Shown here: in pieces, positions 24,293 to 33,322 of the stretch
How the letters are laid out: the number at the start of each line of letters is the position of its first letter
Numbering within the stretch: position 1 is the first letter of the stretch
Source: Amycolatopsis thailandensis
Lineage (GTDB): Bacteria > Actinomycetota > Actinomycetes > Mycobacteriales > Pseudonocardiaceae
DNA length: 64,000 nucleotides
Assembly (NCBI RefSeq): GCF_002234405.1
Contig: NZ_NMQT01000103.1
Location: forward strand, 1-64,000
Reading direction: 5' to 3'
The notes under the pieces: model-generated
The model's database searches: none
What the model was told of the DNA's origin: nothing
The model's input: the letters and a program-made list of their open reading frames with translations, nothing else
Program-made: the position numbers and the translations under genes

Positions 24293-26083
24293 ATGGAGCC
24301 CGAAAACCGCCTGTCCCGGCGCCAGATCCTGCGCGGCACCGCCGCGGGCGCCGGGATCGCGCTCGCCTCGGGCCTGCCGTTCGCCGGGACGGCTTCGGCC
24401 GACGCCGCGGTGCTCGGCGAGTACGACGTCGTCGTGGTCGGAGCGGGCGCGGCGGGGATGACCGCCGCGCTGACCGCGGCCAAACGCGGGCTCAGCTGCG
24501 TCGTGCTGGAGAAGGCGGCGAAGTTCGGTGGCTCGGCCGCCCGGTCGGGGGCGGGGATCTGGATTCCGTGCAACCCGGTGCTGGCCGAAGCCGGCGTCCG
24601 CGACACCCCGGAACAGGCCGCACGGTACTTGGCCGCCGTGGTCGGCCCGACGATCCCCATCTCGCGGCAGCAGGCGTTCCTCGCGGCCGGCCCGGCGATG
24701 CTGTCGTTCGTGATGGCCAACAGCCCGCTGCGGTTCCGGTGGATGGAGGGCTACAGCGACTACTACCCGGAACTGCCCGGCGGGATGCCGGACGGCCGCT
24801 CGATCGAACCCGATCAGCTCGACGGGAACGTGCTCGGCGCCGAACTGGCCAACCTGAACCCGCCGTACCTCGCCACGCCTGCCGGGATGGTCGTCTTCAG
24901 CGCCGACTACAAGTGGCTCGCGCTGGCCGCGGTCAACCCGAAGGGCGCCGCCGTGGCCGCCGCCTGCCTCGCCCGCGGCACGGCCGCCGCCCTCGCCGGG
25001 CAGAAACCGCTCACCATGGGGCAGTCATTGGCCGCCGGGCTGCGGGCCGGGCTCCAGCGCGCCGGTGTCCCCGTGTGGCTGAACACGCCGCTGACCGATC
25101 TCGTCATCGAAAACGGGAGGGTCACCGGGGTGACCGTCGCCGCGGGCGTGGTGAAGGCCAGACGCGGCGTCATCGTCGGCTCCGGCGGATTCGAGCACAA
25201 CGCCGCCATGCGGGCGGAATACCAGCGCCAGCCGATCGGTACACAATGGACAGTCGGCGCCCGGTCGAACACCGGCGACGGGATCCTGGCGGGCAAGCGC
25301 GCCGGGGCGGCGCTGGACCTGATGGACGACGCCTGGTGGGGACCGGCGATCCCGCTGCCGGGTGAGCCGTACTTCTGCCTCGCCGAGCGGACGCTGCCCG
25401 GCGGGCTGATGGTGGACGCGGCGGGCAAGCGGTTCGTCAACGAGGCGGCGCCGTACGGCGACGTCGTGCACACGATGTACGACCGGAACCCGGCCTCGCC
25501 CACCATTCCGGCATGGCTGGTCGTCGACCAGCACTACCGCAACCGCTATCTCTTCCGTGACGTCGCGCCGCTGCTGCCGCTTCCCGACGAGTGGTACGCG
25601 GCGGGCGCTGTCAAGAAGGCGTGGACCGTCGAGGCGCTCGGCTCGGCGATCGGTGTTCCGCCGCGGGCGCTGCGGGCCACGGTCAACCGGTTCAACGGCC
25701 AGGCTCTGTCCGGTGTGGACAGTGATTTCCGCCGGGGCGCCAGTGCCTACGACCATTACTACACCGACCCGTACGTCCTGCCGAACTCATGCCTCGCCCC
25801 GCTCTGGGAGCCGCCGTTCTACGCGTTCAAGATCGTCCCCGGCGACCTCGGTACCAAGGGCGGGATGCGCACCGACGCGCGGGCGCGGGTCCTGCGGGCG
25901 GACGGCTCGGTCATCCCGGGCCTGTACGCGGCCGGGAACGCCAGCGCGGCGGTGATGGGCCCCAGTTACGCGGGCGCGGGGTCGACGATCGGCCCGGCGA
26001 TGACCTTCGGGTACATCGCGGCGAACGACCTGGCGGAGGCGGAGCCGACGCGAAACCGCCGCATTACTCGGGCGACGTCGTGA
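24293..26083 (+). CDS. Tat-exported FAD dehydrogenase, 3-ketosteroid-1-dehydrogenase-like
   Basis: A 596-residue flavoprotein. The N-terminus SRRQILRGTAAGAG followed by a hydrophobic stretch and TASADA is a twin-arginine signal peptide. The FAD motif is DVVVVGAGAAGMTAALTAA. GAGIWIPCNPVL and the C-terminal PSYAGAGSTIGPAMTFGYIA match the KstD/fumarate-reductase-like family, including the tyrosine in the steroid dehydrogenase signature. Length fits. Known KstDs are mostly cytoplasmic, so export of a folded flavoprotein is notable. Substrate is inferred, not proven. A terminator overlaps the stop. Confidence 0.82.
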   Translation: MEPENRLSRRQILRGTAAGAGIALASGLPFAGTASADAAVLGEYDVVVVGAGAAGMTAALTAAKRGLSCVVLEKAAKFGGSAARSGAGIWIPCNPVLAEAGVRDTPEQAARYLAAVVGPTIPISRQQAFLAAGPAMLSFVMANSPLRFRWMEGYSDYYPELPGGMPDGRSIEPDQLDGNVLGAELANLNPPYLATPAGMVVFSADYKWLALAAVNPKGAAVAAACLARGTAAALAGQKPLTMGQSLAAGLRAGLQRAGVPVWLNTPLTDLVIENGRVTGVTVAAGVVKARRGVIVGSGGFEHNAAMRAEYQRQPIGTQWTVGARSNTGDGILAGKRAGAALDLMDDAWWGPAIPLPGEPYFCLAERTLPGGLMVDAAGKRFVNEAAPYGDVVHTMYDRNPASPTIPAWLVVDQHYRNRYLFRDVAPLLPLPDEWYAAGAVKKAWTVEALGSAIGVPPRALRATVNRFNGQALSGVDSDFRRGASAYDHYYTDPYVLPNSCLAPLWEPPFYAFKIVPGDLGTKGGMRTDARARVLRADGSVIPGLYAAGNASAAVMGPSYAGAGSTIGPAMTFGYIAANDLAEAEPTRNRRITRATS

Positions 26084-26127
26084 AGGGCCCCATCGCTACC
26101 TTCAAGGTAGGCAAGGAGGCCTTCACG
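26079..26127. terminator. Terminator after KstD-like gene
   Basis: Outer arms CGTGAAGG and CCTTCACG, with an inner perfect CTACCTT/AAGGTAG stem, overlap the stop codon of the flavoprotein. The convergent pentapeptide-repeat gene ends about 70 bp away, so it may serve both directions. Confidence 0.65.
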
Positions 26128-26195
26128 GAACATCGCGGCCGGAGGAGCGCAGGCGAGCAACTCGGTAACGCGCCGTGCTTTCCTTGCTCCTCAAT

Positions 26196-27491
26196 CTATT
26201 CGTCTTCGAACGGCTTGTGCGACCCAAGTTGCGGGGGAGTGAAAGGGACGCCATCCAAGGTCGAGTCGGTGAACCTGATGTCGCCGCTGAACGTCGTGCC
26301 GTCGAACGTGGTGTATCCGCTGAACGTCACCTGGTTGAACCAAGCATCACCCGCGAACGAGGCTTCGGTGAAGTAGGACCGACTGGCGAACGTCACGCCT
26401 GGCAGGTACGCATCTTCGAAGAACGTGGCGTCGTCGAAGTTCACTCTGTCGGTGAACACTGCTTTGCTGAAGACCACGCTACCGGTGAACGTCGTGTCGT
26501 TGAACCGTGCTTCGCGCAGGAATGAAGCGGAGCGAAAAGTGGTGGTTCCTTTGAAGGTGGCCGCGTCGAATCTGGCGGATGCTTCGAAGGTCGCCTGGTC
26601 GAACCGGACGTTACCGGTGAACTGTGCTTCGGAGAACCAGGAGTCTCCGGTGAACGTGGCTCCGTCGAACCTGGTCTCACCCTCGAAGTGGATGCCCATG
26701 AGCAAGGTGTCACCGCAGAACCGGGCGTTCGAGAAGCGAGCGTTGTTGAGCCGGCAGTCTCGGAATCTGAGGTCGATCAGCAGTGCGCCACTGAGGTCCA
26801 CGTCGATGTCCGGCCAGAACCGTTTCCCCTCCTGGTAGGTCGGATCGAGATGGTCGGTCAGAATCCGTTGAGCGGTCGTCCGTACCTCACGTTCTTGGAT
26901 ATCGCTTCGGTGCTCGTCGTGGATCTCTTTCTTTGCGCCTGGATCGGGAGGTTTGTTGGGCAGTTCGTACGGCATGCGAAGATAGGCGCTGATCACATTG
27001 ACGATGGTTTGCCGTTGCGGCGGATTGTCCTGCGCCAGGCGGTCGAGTGCGTACAGTCCGGCGAGCCGGACGGGTGCCTTGTCCGCCCCCAGCTGTTCCA
27101 CCGCCTTGAGGTAAAGGTCGCTGATCCGCCGCTCCGCGGCGTCGTGGCGCGCGTCGTCATTGGCTTGTTCTCGCAGCACCAGGTCATGTCGTTTGGTCAG
27201 GAGATCCTGTTCGGCTGTCTGCTGACGTCGAGCGGCCAAGAGCAACGCGATGGCTCCACCTGCCCCGAGCACGATCGTGCCGACGGTGCGTACGGCTTCC
27301 AGCCGGGCTTTGTCGGCGTCGGTTCCTTTGCCATAGAGAAAGAAGAGCACCCAGCATGCGGCGACGGCGAAGACGAGCAAGAGTCCGGCGCAGATGGTGA
27401 TGGTGCGGTTCGACAGTGTTCGATGTTCCCCGGGGGAGCGCGAGGGAGGCCCGGTTCGAGAACTCTCCGGTGAGTGGGAATCATCGGCCAT
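26196..27491 (-). CDS. Pentapeptide-repeat membrane protein
   Basis: A 431-residue protein. Two membrane helices lie at about residues 30-53 and 68-86, followed by a helical segment (RHDAAERRISDLYLKAVEQL, RLAGLYALDRLAQDNPPQRQ). The C-terminal half is pentapeptide repeats with the A/T-F-x-x-x rhythm (RFDGATFTGDSWFSEAQFTG and many copies), which fold into a right-handed quadrilateral beta helix. GC content is below that of neighbours, suggesting transfer or strong composition bias of the repeats. Function unknown; relatives are common in actinomycete genomes. The ATG at 27491 has no clear ribosome binding site. Confidence 0.88.
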   Translation of the reverse strand: MADDSHSPESSRTGPPSRSPGEHRTLSNRTITICAGLLLVFAVAACWVLFFLYGKGTDADKARLEAVRTVGTIVLGAGGAIALLLAARRQQTAEQDLLTKRHDLVLREQANDDARHDAAERRISDLYLKAVEQLGADKAPVRLAGLYALDRLAQDNPPQRQTIVNVISAYLRMPYELPNKPPDPGAKKEIHDEHRSDIQEREVRTTAQRILTDHLDPTYQEGKRFWPDIDVDLSGALLIDLRFRDCRLNNARFSNARFCGDTLLMGIHFEGETRFDGATFTGDSWFSEAQFTGNVRFDQATFEASARFDAATFKGTTTFRSASFLREARFNDTTFTGSVVFSKAVFTDRVNFDDATFFEDAYLPGVTFASRSYFTEASFAGDAWFNQVTFSGYTTFDGTTFSGDIRFTDSTLDGVPFTPPQLGSHKPFEDE

Positions 27492-27629
27492 CAGTCCATG
27501 ATCGCAGCGCGGCGCCGGTTTCGAATCTGACGAACACGTGACAATGCCGACCGGATCTTCGGCTCCACCGGAGCGCTCCCTCCGCTAAGGTGAGGCGTTC
27601 GCGTGGCATCAAGGGCTGGGGGGTCCGCC

Positions 27630-28166
27630 ATGGTCGTCAAACGTTCCTATCACCACGGGGACCTGCGTCGTGCGCTCGTCATGGCCGCGCGGGAGGTCCT
27701 CGTCGAGCGAGGTCCCGAGGGGGTGAGCTTGCGCGGCGCGGTCGCGAGGGTCGGCGCGTCCACCGCGGCGCCGTACCGGCATTTCCGCGACAAGGACGCG
27801 TTGCTGGTGGCGGTCGCGCTGGAAGGGCACGCCGAATTGCGGGAGCGCCTGCGCGGCCGCGGCACCGGGACGATGACCGCGCTCGGACACTCCTATCTCG
27901 GCTTCGTGCTGGAGAATCCCGCGCTGTACCGGCTGATGGCGGGCGCCGGGATCGGTGACCGTACCGCGTATCCGGAACTCGCCGAGGCGCACCGGGAGAC
28001 CTGTGCGCTGCTGGCCGACAGGGTGGGCGAGAGGAACGACCCCGGCGGTTTCGCCGTCACGCTGTGGTGCCTGCTCCACGGGCTGGCCACGCTCGTGATC
28101 GACGGTCACGTCGAGCGTGACTGCGCCGTCGCGGAGGTCGATCGCAGCCTCGCGTTCCTGAGGTGA
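27630..28166 (+). CDS. TetR-family regulator
   Basis: A 178-residue regulator starting MVVKRSYHHGDLRRALVMAA, with HTH VSLRGAVARVGASTAAPYRHF and a typical ligand-binding C-terminal half (GHSYLGFVLENPALYRLMAG, a WHG-domain-like pattern). The ATG at 27630 has GGGGGG six bases upstream; a GTG at 27603 with TAAGGT upstream is an alternative. The stop codon lies inside a long terminator. No obvious target gene is adjacent; it is divergent from the pentapeptide gene. Confidence 0.85.
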   Translation: MVVKRSYHHGDLRRALVMAAREVLVERGPEGVSLRGAVARVGASTAAPYRHFRDKDALLVAVALEGHAELRERLRGRGTGTMTALGHSYLGFVLENPALYRLMAGAGIGDRTAYPELAEAHRETCALLADRVGERNDPGGFAVTLWCLLHGLATLVIDGHVERDCAVAEVDRSLAFLR

Positions 28167-28225
28167 AGTACATGATGGCCCCCTTCCTGTACCTGGGCGC
28201 AAGGAAGGGGGCCATCATGTACTTC
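28165..28225. terminator. Bidirectional terminator, 24-bp perfect stem
   Basis: GAAGTACATGATGGCCCCCT and the following TTCCT pair perfectly with 28202-28225 around a 13-nt loop. It sits between the convergent TetR and amidase genes and overlaps the TetR stop codon. Confidence 0.8.
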
Positions 28226-28232
28226 GGCGGGG

Positions 28233-29843
28233 TCAGCCGATGGACGGGATGAAGGTGGGGAGGCGGCGGACCTTCGTGTCCTGTTCGAAGGCGTAGGCGA
28301 TGGCCAGCAGCGACGGTTCGCTGAACTTCCCGCCCATGATCGACAGTCCCAGCGGCAGCGGCCCGGCGTACGCCATCGGGACGGTCATGTTGGCGTAGCC
28401 CGACACCGCCGCGGGTCCGGACGAATCGATGAGCAGCGCGCCGTCACCGACGCCGAGTTGCGTCTTCCACGCGGCGTTGTTGGTCGGCGCCACGATCGCG
28501 TCCAGTTTGTTCCCGCGCAGCGTCTCGTCGAGACCCCGCCGGGCGGCGCTCGTCGCCGCTTCCCGCAGCGCGCGGTAGGCCGGATCGTTCAGGTCACCGG
28601 TGGTCGCCTGCGACCGGTCCCACAGATTCTGTGTCCAGTAAGGCATTTCGACCGCCGCGTGGTCCAGGTTGTACTGGATCAGCGCGGCCAGGTCGGCGGG
28701 GTGCTTGCCGCCGGTGGACGCGAGGTAGGCGTTCAAGTCGTGCTTGAACTCGGTCCTGATCGCGGGAAACTCGTTCGCGGCGATGACGTCCAGGTAGGGG
28801 ATGGTGATCTCCACCGTGGTCGCGCCGAGCTTTCGCAGCTTGCCCAGCGCCTGTTCGAACGCGGCCTTCGTCGTGTCGTCCGGGGTGTAGACCTCGCGCC
28901 AGACGCCGATCCGCTTGCCGCGCAAAGCGTTGGGGCGCAGGAACTTCGTGTAGTCGTCGAGGGACTGCCGGGCGGCGTCGACGGTGATCGGGTCACGGCG
29001 GTCGGCGCCGTTGAGGGCCGCGAGCAGGATCGCGGCGTCGACCACGTTGCGCGCCATCGGGCCCGCGGTGTCCTGCTGCTTCGACACCGGAACGATCCCG
29101 CTGCGGCTGACCAGCCCGAGGCTCGGCTTGACGCCCACGATGCCGTTGGCGCCGGACGGACAGCTGATCGAACCGTCCGTTTCGGTCCCGACGGCCACGG
29201 TCGCCAGGTGTGCCGCGACGGCGACGCCCGGGCCGGACGACGAGCCGCACGGGTTGCGGTCGAGGACGTAGGGGTTGGCGGTCTGCCCCGCGAGCGGGCT
29301 CCAGCCGTTCGACGAACTGGTGGACCGGTAGCTCGACCATTCCGACAGGTTGGCTTTGCCGAGGATGACCGCCCCCGCCTCGCGCAGGTTCTCGACCACG
29401 CCGGCGTCGCGGTACGGACGGGATTCCAGCAGCGCTGTCGAGCCCGCCGTGGTCGGCTGCCGGTCCGCGGTGTCGATGTTGTCCTTGAGCAGCACCGGAA
29501 TGCCGTCCATCGGCCCCTTCGACCGGTGCCGGTGACGTCTCAGGTCACTGTCCGCGGCGAGCCGCAGCGCGTCCGGGTTCGTGGTGAGCACCGCGTGCAG
29601 TGTCGGATTCAGTTTGCGGATCCGCTGCAAATAGAAGGCGGTCAGTTCGACCGAGGTCAGCCGCCCGGAGCGCATCGCCCGTTGCAGATCCGGGATCGTC
29701 GCCCGCTCCAGATCGATGCCTGCCACGACCACGCGGCCGGAGAAGGCCGTGGCCTGCGCCGGGACGGCTGCGGCGGCGGAGGCCACGAGCGTCATGACGA
29801 GAAGAGCGATCGCGCTCCGCCATTTCGAGGAATGTCTTATCAA
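28233..29843 (-). CDS. Secreted amidase (amidase-signature family)
   Basis: A 536-residue exported amidohydrolase. The start is the TTG at 29843, chosen for its perfect AAGGAGG six bases upstream; it gives the signal peptide region SAIALLVMTLVASAAAAVPA. The Ser-cisSer-Lys triad region is visible as PVLLKDNIDTADR (Lys), GSSSGPGVAVAAHLA (cis-Ser region) and TETDGSISCPSGANGIVG (nucleophile region). It hydrolyses an amide outside the membrane; relatives include peptide amidases. The IclR-type gene lies upstream on the same strand, about 295 bp away. Confidence 0.9.
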   Translation of the reverse strand: MIRHSSKWRSAIALLVMTLVASAAAAVPAQATAFSGRVVVAGIDLERATIPDLQRAMRSGRLTSVELTAFYLQRIRKLNPTLHAVLTTNPDALRLAADSDLRRHRHRSKGPMDGIPVLLKDNIDTADRQPTTAGSTALLESRPYRDAGVVENLREAGAVILGKANLSEWSSYRSTSSSNGWSPLAGQTANPYVLDRNPCGSSSGPGVAVAAHLATVAVGTETDGSISCPSGANGIVGVKPSLGLVSRSGIVPVSKQQDTAGPMARNVVDAAILLAALNGADRRDPITVDAARQSLDDYTKFLRPNALRGKRIGVWREVYTPDDTTKAAFEQALGKLRKLGATTVEITIPYLDVIAANEFPAIRTEFKHDLNAYLASTGGKHPADLAALIQYNLDHAAVEMPYWTQNLWDRSQATTGDLNDPAYRALREAATSAARRGLDETLRGNKLDAIVAPTNNAAWKTQLGVGDGALLIDSSGPAAVSGYANMTVPMAYAGPLPLGLSIMGGKFSEPSLLAIAYAFEQDTKVRRLPTFIPSIG

Positions 29844-30138
29844 GGAATTCCCTCCTTGGTCGAAAGAATTCCTGCACCGTACGTGCGCCACTGCCGTCTG
29901 GAAAACGCCGAACGGGATGGGAAAACGGTGATTGAATTCCCGTTCGAGCGACTGCCCGGTAGGCGGCCGGTCACGGAAACGGCCTGATGAAAGCGATCCA
30001 AGGTGGTTTCGGCACGCGGAGCTTTCGGGCGCGGACGCTGGGTGAGACGATTTCCGGGATTTCCGTCGGAAAAATTCCGTCCGATTTCGGCGGCTTGCCG
30101 GTTTTCGGGTTGTTCGGGGTTTGGTCGGGCTTCGTCGA

Positions 30139-30831
30139 TCATCCGGCCAGTTTCGGCGGCGAGTGCTCGGCGAGCGCGGCACCGAAGGAACGCGCGGTGC
30201 CGGTCAATCCGGCGACCATCGAGACCGGGTCACGCCGGACGGGCAGGACGGCGGCCAGGGCCGCGCCGATCCGGCCGTCCGGTGTCCTGATGCCGACGGC
30301 GGCGCAGCCGAGCCCCGCCGTGATGGTCTCCGATTCGGCCGCGTAGCCGGCCGCGCGGATCTCCAGCGCGTCGGCGTCCGGTTCCACCAGTGAGGGGTGA
30401 TGAGCGGCGAGCAACCGCCCGGCGGCGGTCCCGGGCGGCAGCGGGGTCCCCGGCCACACGGGGACGTCGTCGGCGGGTAGCACCGCCCCGGCCGCGACCA
30501 GGGCGCGCCCCTCCCTCGGCACCACGAGCACCAGGCTCGCGCGCATCCGCGCCGAAAGCACCGGCAGCCATTCCTTGGCCAGGTCCCGTAGTTCGGGCTG
30601 CCAGAACCGCCCGAGCCGGAACACCCGCGAGCCGATCCGGTAGCCGCGGCCCGCCCGCTCGACCGCGCCGAGGTCGGCCAGCTGCTCGAGGAGCCGGTGC
30701 ACGGTGGTCTTGGGCAGCCCCGTGGTCCGCACGAGCTGGGTCAGCCCGGCCCGCCCGCCGTGCTCGTCGAGTGCTTCCAGCAACCTGAACGCGCCTTCGA
30801 GCACGCCGCGTCCGCCGATGGTTTCCCGCAT
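30139..30831 (-). CDS. IclR-family regulator
   Basis: A 230-residue regulator with N-terminal winged helix (FRLLEALDEHGGRAGLTQLV, GLPKTTVHRLLEQLADLGAV) and an IclR effector domain (RMRASLVLVVPREGRALVAAG, GTAAGRLLAAHHPSL, LGCAAVGIRTPDGRIGAALA). The 295 bp between it and the amidase contains no protein-like ORF; the amidase promoter and ribosome binding site lie there. It may regulate the amidase, but there is no direct evidence. Confidence 0.87.
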   Translation of the reverse strand: MRETIGGRGVLEGAFRLLEALDEHGGRAGLTQLVRTTGLPKTTVHRLLEQLADLGAVERAGRGYRIGSRVFRLGRFWQPELRDLAKEWLPVLSARMRASLVLVVPREGRALVAAGAVLPADDVPVWPGTPLPPGTAAGRLLAAHHPSLVEPDADALEIRAAGYAAESETITAGLGCAAVGIRTPDGRIGAALAAVLPVRRDPVSMVAGLTGTARSFGAALAEHSPPKLAG

Positions 30832-31060
30832 CGCCGCCCTTTCCCGAAGTCAGGCCACACCGGAGAAGTAAAGTGCGCACCCGGGTGTCCGGGATACGAA
30901 CTTTCGGGCAGCCGATGGGGCGGGGTTCCGCTGAACGGCCCAGCGGCCGACGTGACCGACACCGCGTCGGAAACAACCGTGCCGGGTCCGGTGTCCGGGT
31001 GCGTTCCTGGCATGCTGGCAAGGTTCGCGCGAACACCACAGCTCCAGGGGGACGTCGATA

Positions 31061-32455
31061 ATGGAGGAGATCCGCCGCCTCGCCGACCGGTTCGATCTCA
31101 TCGAGCCCGTCGGCGGTGGCTCCATGGGCACCGTGTGGCGGGCGCGCGACGACAACCTGGAGCGCACGGTCGCGGTCAAGGAACTCCTGCTGCCGCACGG
31201 GCAAGGGGAACAGAAGGCCGACGAGGCCAAGAATCGCGCGCTGCGCGAGGCCAGGATCGCCGCGCGGCTGGTGCATCCGCACGCCATCACCGTCTTCGGC
31301 GTGATCGACGAGCAGGACCGCCCGTGGATCATCATGGAGTACCTGCCCTCGACCAGCCTCGCGGACAAGCTGCGCGACGGGCCGATGGAGGTCGACGACG
31401 TCATCCGGCTCGCCATCCAGTTGTGCTCGGCGCTGGCCGCCGCGCACCGGGCGGGCATCGTCCACCGCGACATCAAGCCCGGGAACGTCCTCCTCGGCGA
31501 CGACGACACGGTCAAGATCACCGACTTCGGGATCTCGCGGGCGATGGGCGACGTCCAGCTCACCGCGACCGGTGAGATCTCCGGGACCCCGGCGTTCCTG
31601 GCGCCCGAGGTCGCCCGCGGCGAGGACGCCACTTCCGCGTCCGACGTGTTCTCGCTGGGCGCGACGCTGTACACCGCGCTCGAAGGCGGTACGCCGTACG
31701 GCACGGCGGAGAACCCGATCGCGCTGCTGTACCGCGCGTCGAGCGGGGAGATCACCCCGCCCACCAAGTCGGGGATCCTGACCCCGCTGCTGAACCGCCT
31801 CCTCGACGTCCGGCCGGACAGCAGGCCGACGATGACCGAGACCGAACGTGAGCTGCGGGCGCTGGCGGCGGGGGAGCCGACGACGCTCGTCGCCGAGGAG
31901 CCGCCGCCGAAGGCGCGCAAGGGGATGCTGGTCGGCGTTCTCGTCGTGTTCCTCGTGCTCGCGGCGGCGGCCGCCGCGGCCGTGGTCGTGGTGCTCAACC
32001 GCGATGACGACACCTCGGCCGGTACGCCGCCTGCGTCGCAGTCGCAGAGCGTCGCCCCGTCGCCGACGACCTCCGCCGAACCGCCGCCGTCGTCCTCTCC
32101 GGCGCCTCCGTCTTCTTCGCCGCCTCCGGCCACGTCGTCGTCAGCCCCACCGCCTCCGGCGGAGACGCCCAGCCAGGCGCTTTCGGCGTACTACGCACTC
32201 ATCCCGGGGAATCTCCAGGCCGGGTTCGCGACGCTGACCGACAACTTCAAGCGCACCAAGAACCAGAGCTTCGAGCGCTACTCGAACTTCTGGAAGGAGT
32301 ACCGCGGGGTGGCGGTGTCGAACATCGCCGAATCCGGGAACACGGTGTCGGCGACGCTCACCTACACCAGGGCCGCGGGCGGGACTACGACGGAGAAGGC
32401 GACCTTCGTCATGGTGCAGCAGGACGGCCGCTGGCTCATCGACTCCCAGCGGTGA
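31061..32455 (+). CDS. PknB-type membrane Ser/Thr protein kinase
   Basis: A 464-residue Hanks-type kinase. The glycine loop is VGGGSMGTVWRA, the catalytic lysine is K40 in VAVKEL, the catalytic loop is IVHRDIKPGNVLL, the DFG loop is KITDFGISRA, and the activation region ends SGTPAFLAPEVARGE. A single membrane helix (residues ~287-310) leads to a Pro/Ser-rich stalk and a roughly 100-residue extracellular domain (ALSAYYALIPGNLQAGFATL) of the type found behind such kinases, not a PASTA domain. ATG with GGAGG-poor but purine context upstream. Confidence 0.93.
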   Translation: MEEIRRLADRFDLIEPVGGGSMGTVWRARDDNLERTVAVKELLLPHGQGEQKADEAKNRALREARIAARLVHPHAITVFGVIDEQDRPWIIMEYLPSTSLADKLRDGPMEVDDVIRLAIQLCSALAAAHRAGIVHRDIKPGNVLLGDDDTVKITDFGISRAMGDVQLTATGEISGTPAFLAPEVARGEDATSASDVFSLGATLYTALEGGTPYGTAENPIALLYRASSGEITPPTKSGILTPLLNRLLDVRPDSRPTMTETERELRALAAGEPTTLVAEEPPPKARKGMLVGVLVVFLVLAAAAAAAVVVVLNRDDDTSAGTPPASQSQSVAPSPTTSAEPPPSSSPAPPSSSPPPATSSSAPPPPAETPSQALSAYYALIPGNLQAGFATLTDNFKRTKNQSFERYSNFWKEYRGVAVSNIAESGNTVSATLTYTRAAGGTTTEKATFVMVQQDGRWLIDSQR

Positions 32456-33293
32456 GGCCGAGCTTTCCGGCGAGGCGCTGAAGCCAGGCCTCGACCTCGT
32501 CGGGGGAGCGGTCCGGGAGGCCGAAGATCGTTTCGGTGACCCCGGCGGCTTCCAGCTTGGCCAGGTTCTCCGGATCCGGGCGGACGCCGAGCGCCGAGAT
32601 CTCCGGCTCGCCGGCACGGCCTTCTTCGCGCCAGATCTCGCGCAATCGCCGGGCCTTGTCCTCGATGTCCGTGTCGCCCGGGGTGGTGAGCCAGCCGTCG
32701 GCGGACTTCGCGATCCAGCGGAACGTCTTCTCCGTCCCGCCCGCGCCCACGATCACCGGGATGCGGGCCTGAGCCGGTTTCGGCCATGCCCAGCTCGCGC
32801 CGAACGAGACGAACTCACCGGCGTAGGAGGCTTCGTCGTCCGTCCAGAGCGCGCGCATCGCTTCGAGGTACTCGCGCAGGACCGTCCGCCGTTTGTGCCC
32901 CGGGACGCCGTGATCGGCCAGTTCGTCGACGTTCCAGCCGAAGCCGACGCCGAGGGTGACCCGCCCGGCCGAGAGGTGATCGAGGCTGGCGATCGTCTTC
33001 GCCAGCGTGATCGGGTCGCTCTCGACCGGGAGGGCCACCGCCGTCGCGAGCCTGATCCGGGTGGTCACCGAGGCCGCCGTGGCCAGCGCGACCCACGGGT
33101 CCAGCGTGCGCAGGTAGCGATCGTCGGGCAGCGACGAGTCGCCGGTGCGCGGATGCGGAGCCTCCCGTTTGACCGGGATGTGCGTGTGTTCGGGTACGTG
33201 GAAGGCGTCGAAGCCCGCGGCTTCCGCCGCCCGTGCGGCGGCCGCCGGAGTGATGCCCCGGTCACTGGTGAACAGTACGATCCCGTGTCTCAC
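32436..33293 (-). CDS. LLM-class F420-dependent oxidoreductase
   Basis: A 285-residue luciferase-fold enzyme: GFDAFHVPEHTHIPV, RIRLATAVALPVESDPITLA, GRVTLGVGFGWNVDELADHG and PVIVGAGGTEKTFRWIAKSA fit the short F420-dependent subgroup (TIGR03619-like). The stop region overlaps the convergent kinase by 20 bases. A 14-bp site matching the KstR operator pattern lies 16 bases upstream of the start. The P450 gene follows upstream on the same strand, so the pair could be related in catabolism. Confidence 0.87.
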   Translation of the reverse strand: MRHGIVLFTSDRGITPAAAARAAEAAGFDAFHVPEHTHIPVKREAPHPRTGDSSLPDDRYLRTLDPWVALATAASVTTRIRLATAVALPVESDPITLAKTIASLDHLSAGRVTLGVGFGWNVDELADHGVPGHKRRTVLREYLEAMRALWTDDEASYAGEFVSFGASWAWPKPAQARIPVIVGAGGTEKTFRWIAKSADGWLTTPGDTDIEDKARRLREIWREEGRAGEPEISALGVRPDPENLAKLEAAGVTETIFGLPDRSPDEVEAWLQRLAGKLGLTAGSR

Positions 33294-33308
33294 AGGCGGT
33301 CACGCTAT

Positions 33309-33322
33309 TAGAACGTGTTTCA
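33309..33322 (-). promoter_or_regulatory. KstR-like operator motif
   Basis: TAGAACGTGTTTCA fits the KstR consensus TnnAACnnGTTnnA, the operator for the cholesterol-catabolism repressor of mycobacteria and rhodococci. It overlaps the P450 stop codon and precedes the LLM gene start by 16 bp. A single match of this degeneracy could be chance. Confidence 0.3.
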
